64,000 nucleotides of DNA. Source: Albidovulum litorale. GTDB lineage: Bacteria > Pseudomonadota > Alphaproteobacteria > Rhodobacterales > Rhodobacteraceae. A program made the position numbers and the translations under genes. Below the pieces are notes generated by a model. The model saw only the letters and a program-made list of their open reading frames with translations, was not told the DNA's origin and searched no databases. Position 1 is the stretch's first letter. Every line of letters begins with the position of its first letter. Positions 1 through 8,354 of this stretch are shown here, in pieces. The stretch is from NCBI RefSeq assembly GCF_025751495.1, contig NZ_JAOWKZ010000001.1, positions 937,920 through 1,001,919 of the forward strand, given 5' to 3'.

Positions 1-282
1 GTGGCCTATGCCGCCCATCCCGATGTCATCCTGCTGGACGAACCCTTCACCGGCATGAACCCGGAAGAGACGCGGGTGATGATGGGCCTGATGCGCAAGC
101 TGCGCGATGACGGCACCACGATCCTGATCGTCGAACATGACATGCAGGCGATCATGGGGCTCTGCGACCGCATCACCTGCATGAGCTTTGGAAAATGGCT
201 GGCCGAGGGCGGCCCCGACCACATCCGCCACCATCCTTCAGTGATCGAGGCCTATCTGGGGGGTGCCCGCCATGTTGCTTGA
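1..282 (+). CDS. livG: Branched-chain amino acid ABC transporter ATPase, C-terminal part (LivG-like, 5' end outside window)
   Basis: This is the last 93 residues of an ABC ATPase that energises import of branched-chain amino acids or related amides; the start lies before base 1. Visible are the Walker B aspartate-glutamate (LLDEPFTGMN), whose GMN D-loop is typical of LivG, then the switch histidine in VEHDM and the usual LivG-type tail. The Walker A and signature motifs are outside the window. It overlaps the next gene (livF) by 11 bases, the normal livG-livF order. The GTG at base 1 is an internal codon, not a start. LivG rather than another ABC family is inferred from the D-loop and the livF neighbour; the true substrate could be urea or amides. 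Confidence 0.85.
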   Translation: MAYAAHPDVILLDEPFTGMNPEETRVMMGLMRKLRDDGTTILIVEHDMQAIMGLCDRITCMSFGKWLAEGGPDHIRHHPSVIEAYLGGARHVA

Positions 283-979
283 ATTGCGCGATGTCGCGGT
301 GAATTACGGTCAGGTTTCTGCCCTCAGGCACCTATCCATGTCGGTTCCCGACGGCGCCATCGTCACCATCATCGGCGGCAACGGCGCGGGCAAGACGACA
401 ACGCTCCGCGCCATGTCGGGCCTTGCGAAACTCGCCACCGGCGAAATCCTGTTCGAGGGTGAGCGGATCGACACCTTGCCCGCCGACCGCATCGTCGCAC
501 GCGGCATTGCCCATGTACCAGAAGGCCGCCGCATCTTCCCCGACATGACGGTGGAAGAGAACCTGCGCACGGGTGCCTTCCTGCGCCGCGACAAGGCCGG
601 GGTGGAAAGCGATCTGGACAAGGTCTACCACCGCTTTCCGCGCCTGAAGGAGCGCCGCACTCAGCGCGCCCAGACCATGTCGGGCGGCGAACAGCAGATG
701 CTGGCCATCGGGCGTGCATTGATGGCGCGACCAAAACTTCTGTTGATGGACGAACCCTCGATGGGCCTCGCCCCCGTCATCGTCGAGGAGATTGCCCGCA
801 TCATCGAAGAGATCAATGCCGACGGGGTGCCGGTGGTGCTGGTCGAACAGAATGCCGGTCTGGCGCTTGATCTGGCAAGCCACGCCTACGTCCTTGAAAC
901 CGGAAACCTTGCTTTGGAGGGTCCAGCCCATGAGCTCCATGACAATGAGCATGTCCGCGCGGCATATCTTGGGATTTGA
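272..979 (+). CDS. livF: Branched-chain amino acid ABC transporter ATPase LivF
   Basis: ATP-hydrolysing subunit of a HAAT-type (Liv/urea/amide) importer, acting on the cytoplasmic face of the membrane. The 235-residue protein has Walker A GGNGAGKTT near residues 34-42, the signature MSGGEQQ, Walker B LLLMDEPS with the LivF-style SMGLAP D-loop, and switch histidine replaced by glutamine in VEQN, a normal LivF trait. I chose ATG 272 over the in-frame GTG 263 because LivF proteins begin with a short MLELRDV-type strand. It overlaps livG upstream by 11 bases and the next ORF downstream by 50 bases, so the three are probably co-transcribed. Confidence 0.9.
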   Translation: MLLELRDVAVNYGQVSALRHLSMSVPDGAIVTIIGGNGAGKTTTLRAMSGLAKLATGEILFEGERIDTLPADRIVARGIAHVPEGRRIFPDMTVEENLRTGAFLRRDKAGVESDLDKVYHRFPRLKERRTQRAQTMSGGEQQMLAIGRALMARPKLLLMDEPSMGLAPVIVEEIARIIEEINADGVPVVLVEQNAGLALDLASHAYVLETGNLALEGPAHELHDNEHVRAAYLGI

Positions 980-1541
980 CGCGGCAGATGTCGACTGGCG
1001 GCAGGCAAAAGCCAGCGGCTGGCGCCGTGCCGATCTGCGCTGGGAACGGCTGAGCGAAGCTGCCATTGCTGCCTGGCAAGCGCATCGTCGGTTCCGTGCG
1101 GTCTGTCTGTTTCACCTGGCCTACCGGCAGGCCCGATTTTCATTTGCTCCAAGCGACCGCCGGATCGCGACAAGCCTGATCAATCTTGGCATTGCCTCCG
1201 GCGCTGGGACCGTGACAGCAAAGAGGTATTTCGCAAAGGCGCGGCATCAATGGCAGGCATCGCGGGGCGATGTCGATGATATGGTCGTGCGCCCACGTTC
1301 GCGCTCTTCGCTGTTCCATCTGCGCATGGAGGCACGCCATCGCGAGACCTACCTTGCCAACACCCGGCTCAGGATCAGCCGCATCATCGTCGAAACCGAG
1401 GAAACCCTGGATGCGCTCGAAGCAGGCTCCTTGACGCTACCGCACCGCCATTCCTCACGCTGGCGGGGCGAGCGGCCGGTCGTGTTCGACGACATGCGAA
1501 AGATACTTGGTGCCTGCCTTTTAATTGCCTGCCCGCTTTGA
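930..1541 (+). CDS. Uncharacterised protein, helical, linked to liv operon
   Basis: A 203-residue protein of no family I recognise. ATG 930 is preceded by GGAGG (916-920) with about nine bases of spacing, and the frame is open across the overlap with livF, so the start is well supported. The first half is rich in Ala and Arg helices with a repeat-like look (AIAAWQAHRRFRAVCLFHLAYRQ), somewhat like TPR or helical-bundle proteins. The middle contains a basic RPRSRSSLFHLRMEARHRETYL stretch split over two helices. The protein is strongly basic and has no signal peptide. It ends 10 bases before an IS5-type element but its stop lies outside the element, so it may be complete. Function unknown; its context suggests association with the Liv transporter. 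Confidence 0.6.
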   Translation: MSSMTMSMSARHILGFDAADVDWRQAKASGWRRADLRWERLSEAAIAAWQAHRRFRAVCLFHLAYRQARFSFAPSDRRIATSLINLGIASGAGTVTAKRYFAKARHQWQASRGDVDDMVVRPRSRSSLFHLRMEARHRETYLANTRLRISRIIVETEETLDALEAGSLTLPHRHSSRWRGERPVVFDDMRKILGACLLIACPL

Positions 1542-1551
1542 GCAGGTGATC

Positions 1552-2445
1552 AGGTTCCGGACTCATTAATCGTCAAAGCCAGAAGATAACGGTTGCGGCG
1601 AGGGCGCATAGGTAGGTCGTAGCGGGTGGCGATGCGGTGCCAGTCTTTCAGTCTACCAAACATGATCTCGATCCGGTTGCGGCTGCGATACCGCCTGTTT
1701 GTCGAAGCGAACGGTTTTGCCGCGGGACTCTCGGCCAGGGATAAAGGGGCGTATGCCATTGTCTTTCAACGCATCCCTGAACCAATCGGTATCATGGCCC
1801 CGGTCAGCGATCAGCCAATTGGTGGCTGGCAGACAGCCCAGCACGGCCCAGCAGGTCCGCCGCGCCGGTGTCGTCGCTGATCCGTTGCCTGACAGGCGAT
1901 GCGTGCATCCCCGAGAAGGGGGCCGCCGTCATGAAAAAGCGCAGCGGGCAGCCTTTGGCGTCGGTGACAGCGTGCAGCTTGGCGTTCAGCCCGCCCTTCG
2001 TCCGACCGATCAGACGCCCGCGCTGATCGTCGGATCCTCCTTTTTCGCCTGCCGGCTGGAAGCCGTGCGACGCGCCTTAAAATAGGTCGCGCCGATCGTG
2101 ATGGCCCTCTGCTCGGTGCCCTCGGAAGCCAGCCCCTCCATCATCCTGGCGAAAACCCCCATGTCGCCCCACCGTTTCCAGCGGTTGTAGAGCATCTTCG
2201 GCGGGCCATTTCCCCGGGGCGCGTCACACCACCGCAATCCATTGCGATTGATACAGATTATCCCGCTCAGAACATGTCGGTCCTCGACACGCGGCTTGCC
2301 ATGACTCTCTAGAAAGAAGGGCTTCTGACGTTCCATCCGCTGATCGGTCAGTAAGAATAGGTCGCTCATCATAACCCCCCGTCAGTTCGGGAGCATGAAT
2401 TACCCAGGCCGGACGGCCGCAACCCTATTAATGGGTCCTGAACCT
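1552..2445 (-). mobile_element. Decayed IS5-family (IS427-group) insertion sequence, copy 1
   Basis: About 894 bp bounded by imperfect terminal inverted repeats: left 1552-1570 (aggttccggactcattaat) and right 2427-2445, whose complement matches it at 17 of 19 positions. The interior encodes a broken two-frame IS427-type transposase on the minus strand. No clear target duplication is visible at the flanks, suggesting an old insertion or end rearrangement. The right end cuts the small ORF at 2444-2635. A related, differently decayed copy lies at 35685-36545. Confidence 0.85.
1553..2372 (-). pseudogene. IS427-type transposase, frameshifted remnant
   Basis: Starting from ATG 2372 the first frame gives the typical N-terminus (FLLTDQRMERQKPFF, then GLRWCDAPRGNGPPK) and runs to the slippery A-rich tract near 2040 where such elements normally shift to the second frame. 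The second part (LIADRGHDTDWFRDALKDN and IEIMFGRLKDWHRIATRYD) is split over different frames, and an extra stretch between 1870 and 1930 interrupts the GQVSDYTGAA region. The conserved C-terminal RYDRCP motif has become RYDLPMRP. Several indels mean no active DDE enzyme can be made. On family knowledge this is a DDE transposase of the DDE_Tnp_1 type. Confidence 0.85.
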
Positions 2446-2635
2446 AGGTGTTGAGGATGGCGCGGAGACGCCAAAGGGTATCGGGTTTCTTGGCGAGGTC
2501 CACAACGTCGGAAAGTTGGCCTCGCAGTTCCGCGATAACCGCTTCGCGCCGTGCCATCTGGACCGTCTCATCAGGCGGGAATGCCCGGCCAGGGTTCACC
2601 CCCTCCGCAAATGGATTTGACTCAACCAATCGCAT
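2444..2635 (-). CDS. Small uncharacterised protein, probably cut by the IS element
   Basis: A 63-residue ORF on the minus strand. A gagga Shine-Dalgarno lies about eight bases before ATG 2635 (an in-frame GTG sits at 2638). The stop codon straddles the outer edge of the IS right repeat, so the natural C-terminus was probably lost when the element inserted. The protein is mixed helical with PPDETVQMARREAVIAEL resembling a short DNA- or partner-binding helix. An inverted repeat upstream (2658-2678) looks like an operator. No family recognised; a toxin-antitoxin component or small regulator is possible but not supported by a motif. Confidence 0.4.
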   Translation of the reverse strand: MRLVESNPFAEGVNPGRAFPPDETVQMARREAVIAELRGQLSDVVDLAKKPDTLWRLRAILNT

Positions 2636-2657
2636 CACTGGTTCCTCGAAGACACTT

Positions 2658-2678
2658 GTTTACGAATGCAACGTAAAC
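2658..2678. promoter_or_regulatory. Inverted repeat, possible operator of the small ORF
   Basis: GTTTACG (2658-2664) and CGTAAAC (2672-2678) form a perfect 7-bp inverted repeat with a 7-base spacer, 23 bases upstream of the ATG at 2635. The local sequence is more AT-rich than its surroundings, as expected for a promoter/operator. The regulator is unknown; autoregulation is an inference. Confidence 0.4.
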
Positions 2679-2983
2679 TTGAAATCTGGCACGAGCCGGG
2701 CCGTAATCTGCCGAATTTGGCACTTTTTCCCGTCCAAGATCATTAACCCTGAACTCAGCAGATGGCGGCGACGTGGCGGATCGCACGGGTAGTCCGGCTG
2801 GTTGGAATTGTCATGGGTCGCAACGTCTGGCGTTTCCGAGCCCTTCGAACGCCTCGCCGATTTGTTGCGCATCGGCGGCTGGAGGATATGCGGTCTTGCC
2901 CCGCCAACCCTGTCGTCAACCGCGTACACAGCCAACTTACCGGCCAACGGATTGTCTGATAGCAGCCGGCAATGCTCGGCGCA
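2679..2983. other. Unassigned DNA between IS remnant and tetR gene
   Basis: Several overlapping short frames exist on both strands, but none has a recognisable motif, a good ribosome site or convincing codon use. The composition is closer to coding DNA than to a normal intergenic gap, so it may be a decayed gene, possibly residue of the insertion event. I see no RNA gene or repeat here. Confidence 0.4.
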
Positions 2984-3655
2984 TCAACCCTTTGCCGCAC
3001 CGCCCACGACGCCCATTTCGGTGAACTTCCCCGGGAAGAAGGCCGCGGCACAGTTGAATGCCGTGTGGAGCGCTTCCGTCATGCTGTAGGGATCGCTCAT
3101 CGTCATCAGGTCGAACCAGGCGCCTTCGGTCGTCATCCGCAGCACCCGGGCGATGCGGACGGGATCGCCGGATTGGCCGGTTTCGGCCAGAAGTTCGCCG
3201 CAGATCTCCTCAAGGACGCGGGTGTATTCCCGGTCGTTCGACCCGCACTGTTCCTGATAAAGCGGCCTGCTCTGCGCCTCGCCCCAGAAGGCGCACCAAG
3301 CGGCAAGGCGTGATGGTGTACAGATCTCGGGATTGAAATCGGCCCTGAGTATCGCGTCAAGACGTTGCGCCGGCGCGGGTCCCGATGCCTCCAGCGCGGC
3401 GGTCCAGTTGCGGCGGTATTCCTCAGCGAGATAGGAAAGCGTCTCCCCCAGCAGACCTTCCTTCGTCTCGAAGTGGAAATTGACCAATCCATGCGAGAGC
3501 CCGGCATGGCGGGCGACATCGGTCAGCGTTGTCCGGGCATAACCCTTCCGGGCGATGATCTCGATCGTCGCTTCGATCAATTGTTCGCGTCGCGCTTGGC
3601 GGCTGAGCTTGCGCGGAGACGGCTGCACCGCCGCATTGCCTTCGACCTGGTTCAT
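2984..3655 (-). CDS. TetR/BetI-type transcriptional repressor
   Basis: A 223-residue one-component regulator. Residues about 20-65 form the TetR helix-turn-helix (TLTDVARHAGLSHGLVNFHF followed by ETKEGLL), very like BetI of choline/betaine regulons. The C-terminal half is a BetI-type ligand domain with the AAWCAFWGEA segment. I start at ATG 3655 (MNQVEGN) because the longer frame from 3718 reaches into the operator region. It is transcribed away from the 13-gene operon beginning at 3858, and a paired TTGAC-N6-GTCAA operator lies between them, so it most likely represses both itself and the operon until an inducer, perhaps a quaternary amine, binds. The ligand is not known. Confidence 0.85.
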   Translation of the reverse strand: MNQVEGNAAVQPSPRKLSRQARREQLIEATIEIIARKGYARTTLTDVARHAGLSHGLVNFHFETKEGLLGETLSYLAEEYRRNWTAALEASGPAPAQRLDAILRADFNPEICTPSRLAAWCAFWGEAQSRPLYQEQCGSNDREYTRVLEEICGELLAETGQSGDPVRIARVLRMTTEGAWFDLMTMSDPYSMTEALHTAFNCAAAFFPGKFTEMGVVGGAAKG

Positions 3656-3727
3656 TTTCGCTGCTCCGATCGCGGCCCTCGATTGCGACAGACATAGAAT
3701 ATCTGCCCGCGATTTCAATTAAATCAC

Positions 3728-3776
3728 ATTTTGACTGTACTGTCAGTCAAATTCTGATTGACAGTACAGTCAAAAT
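3728..3776. promoter_or_regulatory. Paired TetR-type operator between divergent genes
   Basis: Two 18-bp arms (attttgactgtactgtca at 3728-3745 and its exact complement at 3759-3776) are separated by 13 bases. Each arm also carries a nearly palindromic 16-bp site of the form TTGAC-N6-GTCAA (right site 3758-3773 perfect; left site 3731-3746 with one mismatch) around a GTAC core. This fits two TetR dimers binding side by side. Position between the tetR start (3655) and the aminotransferase start (3858) supports bidirectional control. Confidence 0.8.
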
Positions 3777-3857
3777 CCGTGTGAAATGGCGATGACCGCG
3801 AAGACCCGCTGATCGACGATCACCGCTGCTTCGCCTTATTCGCAAAGGAAACGGATC

Positions 3858-5201
3858 ATGCGTGCCGCGCCACGACGTACTATCGGAAAATCGAATGAAC
3901 AGTTCAAAAAGGCGCTGAAACGACTGCCGCTCGGCGTGGCATCGACCTTCCGCTATTGGGGTGATGACCGCACGATCTATGTCGATCACGGCAAGGGCGG
4001 GAGAATCTGGGACATCGACGGCAACGAATATGTCGACTATCGCCTCGGTTACGGGCCTGCAATTCTCGGCTATGCCGATGAGCGGGTCGACGCGGCCGCC
4101 CGCCGCGGCATGGAGGTCGGGGGGGTTTTCGCGCTGTCAACCGAGCGTGAGCTGGCCGTTGCCGACCGCATCGCCAAGATGGTGCCGGGCGTCGATCTCG
4201 TGCGCTACTCCAACTCGGGCACCGAGGCGGTGATGGCCGCTTTGCGCCTTGCCCGCGCCCATACCGGACGCGACAGCTATCTGCTGATCGAGGGCGCCTA
4301 TCACGGTCTTTTCGACGCGGCGATGTGGATGGCCAATGTCGAGGACTGGAGCCGCAAGGGCGGCGGCGACCCTGAGGTCGTACCCTATTCGCAAGGTATT
4401 CCGCAGGAATTGCGGTCCCTCGCCCATCTTGTGCCGATGAACGACGCACAACGGCTGGAGGACACGTTCAAGCGCCACGGCGACACGATGGCCGCGATGC
4501 TGATCGAGCCGATCCAGGGCAATTGCTGCGGAATCTCGGCCTCGGTCGAATATGTGCAGCTGGCACGTCGGCTTTGCGATCAGTACGGCGTTCTGCTGAT
4601 CATCGACGAGGTCAAGACCGGTTTCCGCGTCGCGCGCGGCGGGGTTCAGGCGCTGCTTGGCGTTACACCCGATGTCTGCACCTTCGCCAAGGCAATGGCG
4701 AACGGCTACCCGATCGCGGTTGTCGGCGGACGCGAGGAAGTCATGCGGACATTCCGCTATGGCGGTGCGGCCCATGGCGGCACCTATACCGCGCATTCCG
4801 TCAGCCTTGCCGCCGCCGAGGAATGTCTGCGCATCCTTGACGAGACACCGGCGCTGGAAACGCTCGCGAAATACGGTGCCGATCTGAAGGCCGGCATGTC
4901 GAGCGTCCTGAACCGTCGCGGCATCGCGCATTCCTATGCGGGTCACGACTCGATGTTCGGCCTCTTCTTCGCCGACAAGGCACCCGACAACTACCGCGAC
5001 TGGAAGCGGTCGGATTATTCCTTCTACGACCAGATGGCCTATTTCCTCCACGATCTCGGCATCATCTGCGAACCCGACAGCCGCGAACCCTGGTTCATGT
5101 GCGAAGCCCATGACACGGCCTGCCTCGATGACACGCTGAAGGCGTTCGAGACGGCGGTTGACATGACGCTGGAGCATTTCGAGGCCGAGAAGCGCGCATG
5201 A
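3858..5201 (+). CDS. Class III PLP-dependent aminotransferase (glutamate-semialdehyde aminomutase-like)
   Basis: 447-residue fold-type I PLP enzyme moving an amino group between an omega-amino or related substrate and a keto acid or aldehyde. Visible are the phosphate-binding NSGTEA (119-124), the cofactor aspartate in LLIIDEVKTGFR (D250) and the Schiff-base lysine K278 in FAKAMANGYP. Similarity in layout is to HemL-like aminotransferases, but HemL itself is unlikely because the gene heads a catabolic operon. The start at ATG 3858 has aaaggaaac upstream. Its last four bases overlap the next gene (ATGA), indicating translational coupling. It is the first gene after the paired TetR operator. 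The substrate is unknown; deamination of a demethylated amine is my inference. Confidence 0.85.
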   Translation: MRAAPRRTIGKSNEQFKKALKRLPLGVASTFRYWGDDRTIYVDHGKGGRIWDIDGNEYVDYRLGYGPAILGYADERVDAAARRGMEVGGVFALSTERELAVADRIAKMVPGVDLVRYSNSGTEAVMAALRLARAHTGRDSYLLIEGAYHGLFDAAMWMANVEDWSRKGGGDPEVVPYSQGIPQELRSLAHLVPMNDAQRLEDTFKRHGDTMAAMLIEPIQGNCCGISASVEYVQLARRLCDQYGVLLIIDEVKTGFRVARGGVQALLGVTPDVCTFAKAMANGYPIAVVGGREEVMRTFRYGGAAHGGTYTAHSVSLAAAEECLRILDETPALETLAKYGADLKAGMSSVLNRRGIAHSYAGHDSMFGLFFADKAPDNYRDWKRSDYSFYDQMAYFLHDLGIICEPDSREPWFMCEAHDTACLDDTLKAFETAVDMTLEHFEAEKRA

Positions 5202-6811
5202 GCTACGATGCGGCCATCATCGGTGCGGGCCATAACGGGCTGGTTGCAGCCTGTTATCTGGCCCGCGCCGGGCTGAAGGTCGTCGTCGTGGAGAAAAACG
5301 ACTGGATCGGTGGGGCCGCGGTATCGCGGGAACTGCATCCCGGCTTCACCTATTCCAACTGTTCCTATGTCTGCTCGCTCTTCCGGCCCGAGATCATGCG
5401 CGACCTCGAACTGCCGAAATATGGCCTGCAGGTTCTGCCCTATGAGGGTGGCGCTGTCTTCACCCGCGACGGCGGCTATCTCGCGATTTTCCGTGATCAC
5501 GACGCCAACCGCCGCGAATTCGCGCGCTATTCGCCACGCGATGCGGAAGCCTATGACCGCTATTCGCGCGATATCATGCGGCACTGCCGGTTCATCCGGC
5601 CGCTTCTGATGCGGACGCCCCCCGATCCCGCGACGTTCCGCCCGCGCGATCTTGCCGAACTGGCGTGGCTTGGCCGCAAGGTCGGCGAAATGTCCGAAAG
5701 CCAGATCTGCGACATGATCCGGTTCTGGACCATGTCGATCTCGGACTTCCTCGATGAATATTTCGAAAGTCCGGTGATCAAGGCCTATCTCGCTGTCTCG
5801 GCGATCATCGGCACCGCGCTCGGGCCGATGTCCCCGGGCTCGGCCTATGTGCTTCTGCACCACTACATGGGCGACGTTGACGGCAATGTCGGCGCATGGG
5901 GTTTCGCGCGCGGCGGCATGGGGGCGATCACGCAGGCGCTGACCGCATCGCTTCGCGCCTCCGGGGGCGAGGTGCGGACGGGCAAGGGCGTCGATACCGT
6001 TCTGGTAAGCAACGGCCGCGCGGTCGGGCTAAGACTCGACGATGGGGAAGAGATCGCGGCCAAGCGCGTCCTGTCCAACATGGATGTGAAGCGGACCTTC
6101 CTGAAACATGTCGACCGGGATGAACTGCCGCCCGCCTTCACCCGTCGGGTGGAGCGGTTCAAGACCCGCGGTTCGTCCGGCAAGCTCAACATTGCGCTCG
6201 ACTCTGCACCTCATTTCCCGGCGCTTCCCGAAGGATCGCCGATGCTGAAGGGCGATCTGCATTTCACCGACAGCGTCGAGCGGATGGAACGCGCCTATGA
6301 CGACTGGAAGGCCGGCCGCTTCAGCCGCGATCCGTTCCAGGACACGATGATGCCGACGATGATCGACCCGACGATGGCGCCGCCGGGCAAGCATTTCATG
6401 TCCTGCTTCATCCAGTATGCGCCGCCGAAGATCGACGGGCGCGACTGGACCGATGCCGACCGCGACGCCTTCGGCCAGACCGTCATCGACCAGATCGCCG
6501 AATACTCGCCCGGCTTCAAGGACCGCGTGCTGCATGCCGAGATCCGCACCCCGCGCGAATTGGAGGCCGAGGTCGGCCTGACCGAGGGCAATATCTTCCA
6601 GGGCGAGCTGACCTTCGACCAGCTTCTCTTCAACCGACCGGTGCCGGGCTATGCCCAGTACAAGACGCCGATCCGCGACCTCTGGCTCTGCGGCTCCTCC
6701 GCCCATCCCGGCGGCGGTGTCATGGGGGCCCCCGGCCGCAACGCCGCCGCCGAAATCCTCCGTGACACGCGCGCGCCCACCGAGATGAGGGAGGCCTATG
6801 CAGTCGTTTGA
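5198..6811 (+). CDS. FAD-dependent oxidoreductase, phytoene desaturase/PYROXD2-like (first copy)
   Basis: 537-residue flavoprotein of the COG1233 type. The N-terminus has the Rossmann GAGHNG (about 9-14) and the acidic end of strand 2 (VVVEKN), followed by GGAA typical of phytoene-desaturase-like enzymes. The C-terminal FAD segment HPGGGVMGAPGRNAA is present. These enzymes oxidise C-C or C-N bonds with FAD; most bacterial members outside carotenoid loci have no assigned substrate. There are no carotenoid genes nearby, so carotenoid synthesis is unlikely. It overlaps the aminotransferase by 4 bases and the following paralogue by 14 bases. An oxidase or dehydrogenase role on a methylated amine intermediate is inference. 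Confidence 0.85.
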   Translation: MSYDAAIIGAGHNGLVAACYLARAGLKVVVVEKNDWIGGAAVSRELHPGFTYSNCSYVCSLFRPEIMRDLELPKYGLQVLPYEGGAVFTRDGGYLAIFRDHDANRREFARYSPRDAEAYDRYSRDIMRHCRFIRPLLMRTPPDPATFRPRDLAELAWLGRKVGEMSESQICDMIRFWTMSISDFLDEYFESPVIKAYLAVSAIIGTALGPMSPGSAYVLLHHYMGDVDGNVGAWGFARGGMGAITQALTASLRASGGEVRTGKGVDTVLVSNGRAVGLRLDDGEEIAAKRVLSNMDVKRTFLKHVDRDELPPAFTRRVERFKTRGSSGKLNIALDSAPHFPALPEGSPMLKGDLHFTDSVERMERAYDDWKAGRFSRDPFQDTMMPTMIDPTMAPPGKHFMSCFIQYAPPKIDGRDWTDADRDAFGQTVIDQIAEYSPGFKDRVLHAEIRTPRELEAEVGLTEGNIFQGELTFDQLLFNRPVPGYAQYKTPIRDLWLCGSSAHPGGGVMGAPGRNAAAEILRDTRAPTEMREAYAVV

Positions 6812-8354
6812 TGCGATCGTGATCGGTGGCGGCACCAACGGGATGGCCTGCGCGGCCCGCCTGACCAAGGGGGGCAAGCGCGTCCTCGTGCTCGATGCCG
6901 CAGACCGCCCCGGCGGCGCGGCCGTCGGTGGCGACGGGGCGTCGGGTGCCTCGCAGATGCCGCTCGCGCATCTCCTGATGATGCTCGATCCGCGCGTTCA
7001 TGCCGGAATGGATCTGGACCAGTACGGCTTTTCCTATGCTGCGACGGACCTTGCGACGACCGCCCTGTCGGCCACCGGCGACCACCTCGTTCTCGAAGGC
7101 CCCGCCGGGGCCAGCCTTTCGGGTTCGCTGAGCGACGCCGACCGGGCCGCCTGGGCGACACTTCGCAAGCGCCTGCTGATCTATGCCGAGGCGCTGGTCC
7201 CGTTCCGCGCGCTGACCCCACCCCGGATCGCCCGCAAGGCCGGCAACGATATGCTCGGGCTCGCGAAGATCGGGCTTGGGCTGCGCCGTCTCGGTCGCGA
7301 TGAGTTCCGCGAGTTTCTCAGGCTTTTCCTCATCAACGTTGCCGACGTGCTGGAAGACGACCTCACCGATGACCGGCTCAAGGGCGTACTGGCCTTCGAC
7401 GCCGTGCTCGGGTCATGGCTCGGCCCGCGCTCGCCGAACTCGCTTCTGGTCTATCTCAACCGTCTCGCGGGCGAGGCGGCAGGCACCCGTGCCGCGCTCG
7501 CGCTGCCGAAAGGCGGCATGGGCACCGTCGCAGACGCCATGGCGCGCTCCGCCGCGGCTTCAGGTGTGACGCTGCAATCCGGCGCGCGGGTTGAGCGCAT
7601 CCTGATCGAAGACGACCGCGCGACCGGCGTGGTCCTGACTTCGGGCGAAACCTATCGGGCCCCGACGATCGTGTCCGCGGCAGGTCCGAAACAGACCCTG
7701 CTGGACCTCGTGGGTGCGCTCCACCTCGACACCGGTTTCGTCCGGCGTACCCGGAACATCCGGTCGCGTGGCGGTGCCGCAAAACTGCACCTTGCCTTGA
7801 CCGCACGACCCGATTTCCGTGGCGCGAACCCTGCGACGCGACTGGTGATCGCACCGGATATCAACATGGTCGAGACCGCTTTCAACGCCACGAAATACGG
7901 CGAAGTGCCCGAACGCCCGGTGATGGAGATCGTGATCCCGACTGCGCATGAAGCTGCCGGGGCAAGCGACCCGCATCTCCTGTCGGCCATCGTCCAGTTC
8001 GCGCCGCACGACCCGCGAGACGGGCTCGACAAGGCGCGCAAACAGATGCTGGCCAATACGCTAAATGTTCTTGAAGACCATGCGCCCGGGATCGGCGGCC
8101 TGATTTCCGAAAGCGAGCTTCTGATGCCACAGGATATCGAAGCGCGCTACGGGATGGCCGGAGGCAACTGGCACCACGGCGAACTGAGCGTGGAGCAGAT
8201 GCTGTTCTTGCGCCCCTTCGCCGATGCCGCTCAGTATTCGACACCCATCGCGGGGCTCTGGCTCGCCAGCGCGGGCAGCCATCCGGGCGGCGGCATTTCG
8301 GGTGCGGCGGGCTGGAACGCGGCCGAACGCATCCTGTCGGGGGTGGCGGCATGA
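6798..8354 (+). CDS. FAD-dependent oxidoreductase, phytoene desaturase/PYROXD2-like (second copy)
   Basis: 518-residue paralogue of the preceding protein, with GGGTNG at about 10-15, RPGGAA shortly after, and the same C-terminal HPGGGISGAAGWNAA flavin segment. The two share layout throughout (for example the LGSWLGPRSPNS region corresponds to IGTALGPMSPGS in the first copy) but are clearly diverged, so this is an old tandem duplication rather than a recent one. They may form a heteromeric enzyme or act on successive intermediates. The gene overlaps both neighbours (14 bases upstream, 4 bases downstream), so it belongs to the same transcript. Confidence 0.85.
   Translation: MQSFDAIVIGGGTNGMACAARLTKGGKRVLVLDAADRPGGAAVGGDGASGASQMPLAHLLMMLDPRVHAGMDLDQYGFSYAATDLATTALSATGDHLVLEGPAGASLSGSLSDADRAAWATLRKRLLIYAEALVPFRALTPPRIARKAGNDMLGLAKIGLGLRRLGRDEFREFLRLFLINVADVLEDDLTDDRLKGVLAFDAVLGSWLGPRSPNSLLVYLNRLAGEAAGTRAALALPKGGMGTVADAMARSAAASGVTLQSGARVERILIEDDRATGVVLTSGETYRAPTIVSAAGPKQTLLDLVGALHLDTGFVRRTRNIRSRGGAAKLHLALTARPDFRGANPATRLVIAPDINMVETAFNATKYGEVPERPVMEIVIPTAHEAAGASDPHLLSAIVQFAPHDPRDGLDKARKQMLANTLNVLEDHAPGIGGLISESELLMPQDIEARYGMAGGNWHHGELSVEQMLFLRPFADAAQYSTPIAGLWLASAGSHPGGGISGAAGWNAAERILSGVAA

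Noticed and set aside
3858-5201. hemL (glutamate-1-semialdehyde aminomutase)
   Set aside because: Only the fold class is supported; context is catabolic and housekeeping hemL would not be expected under a BetI-like repressor.
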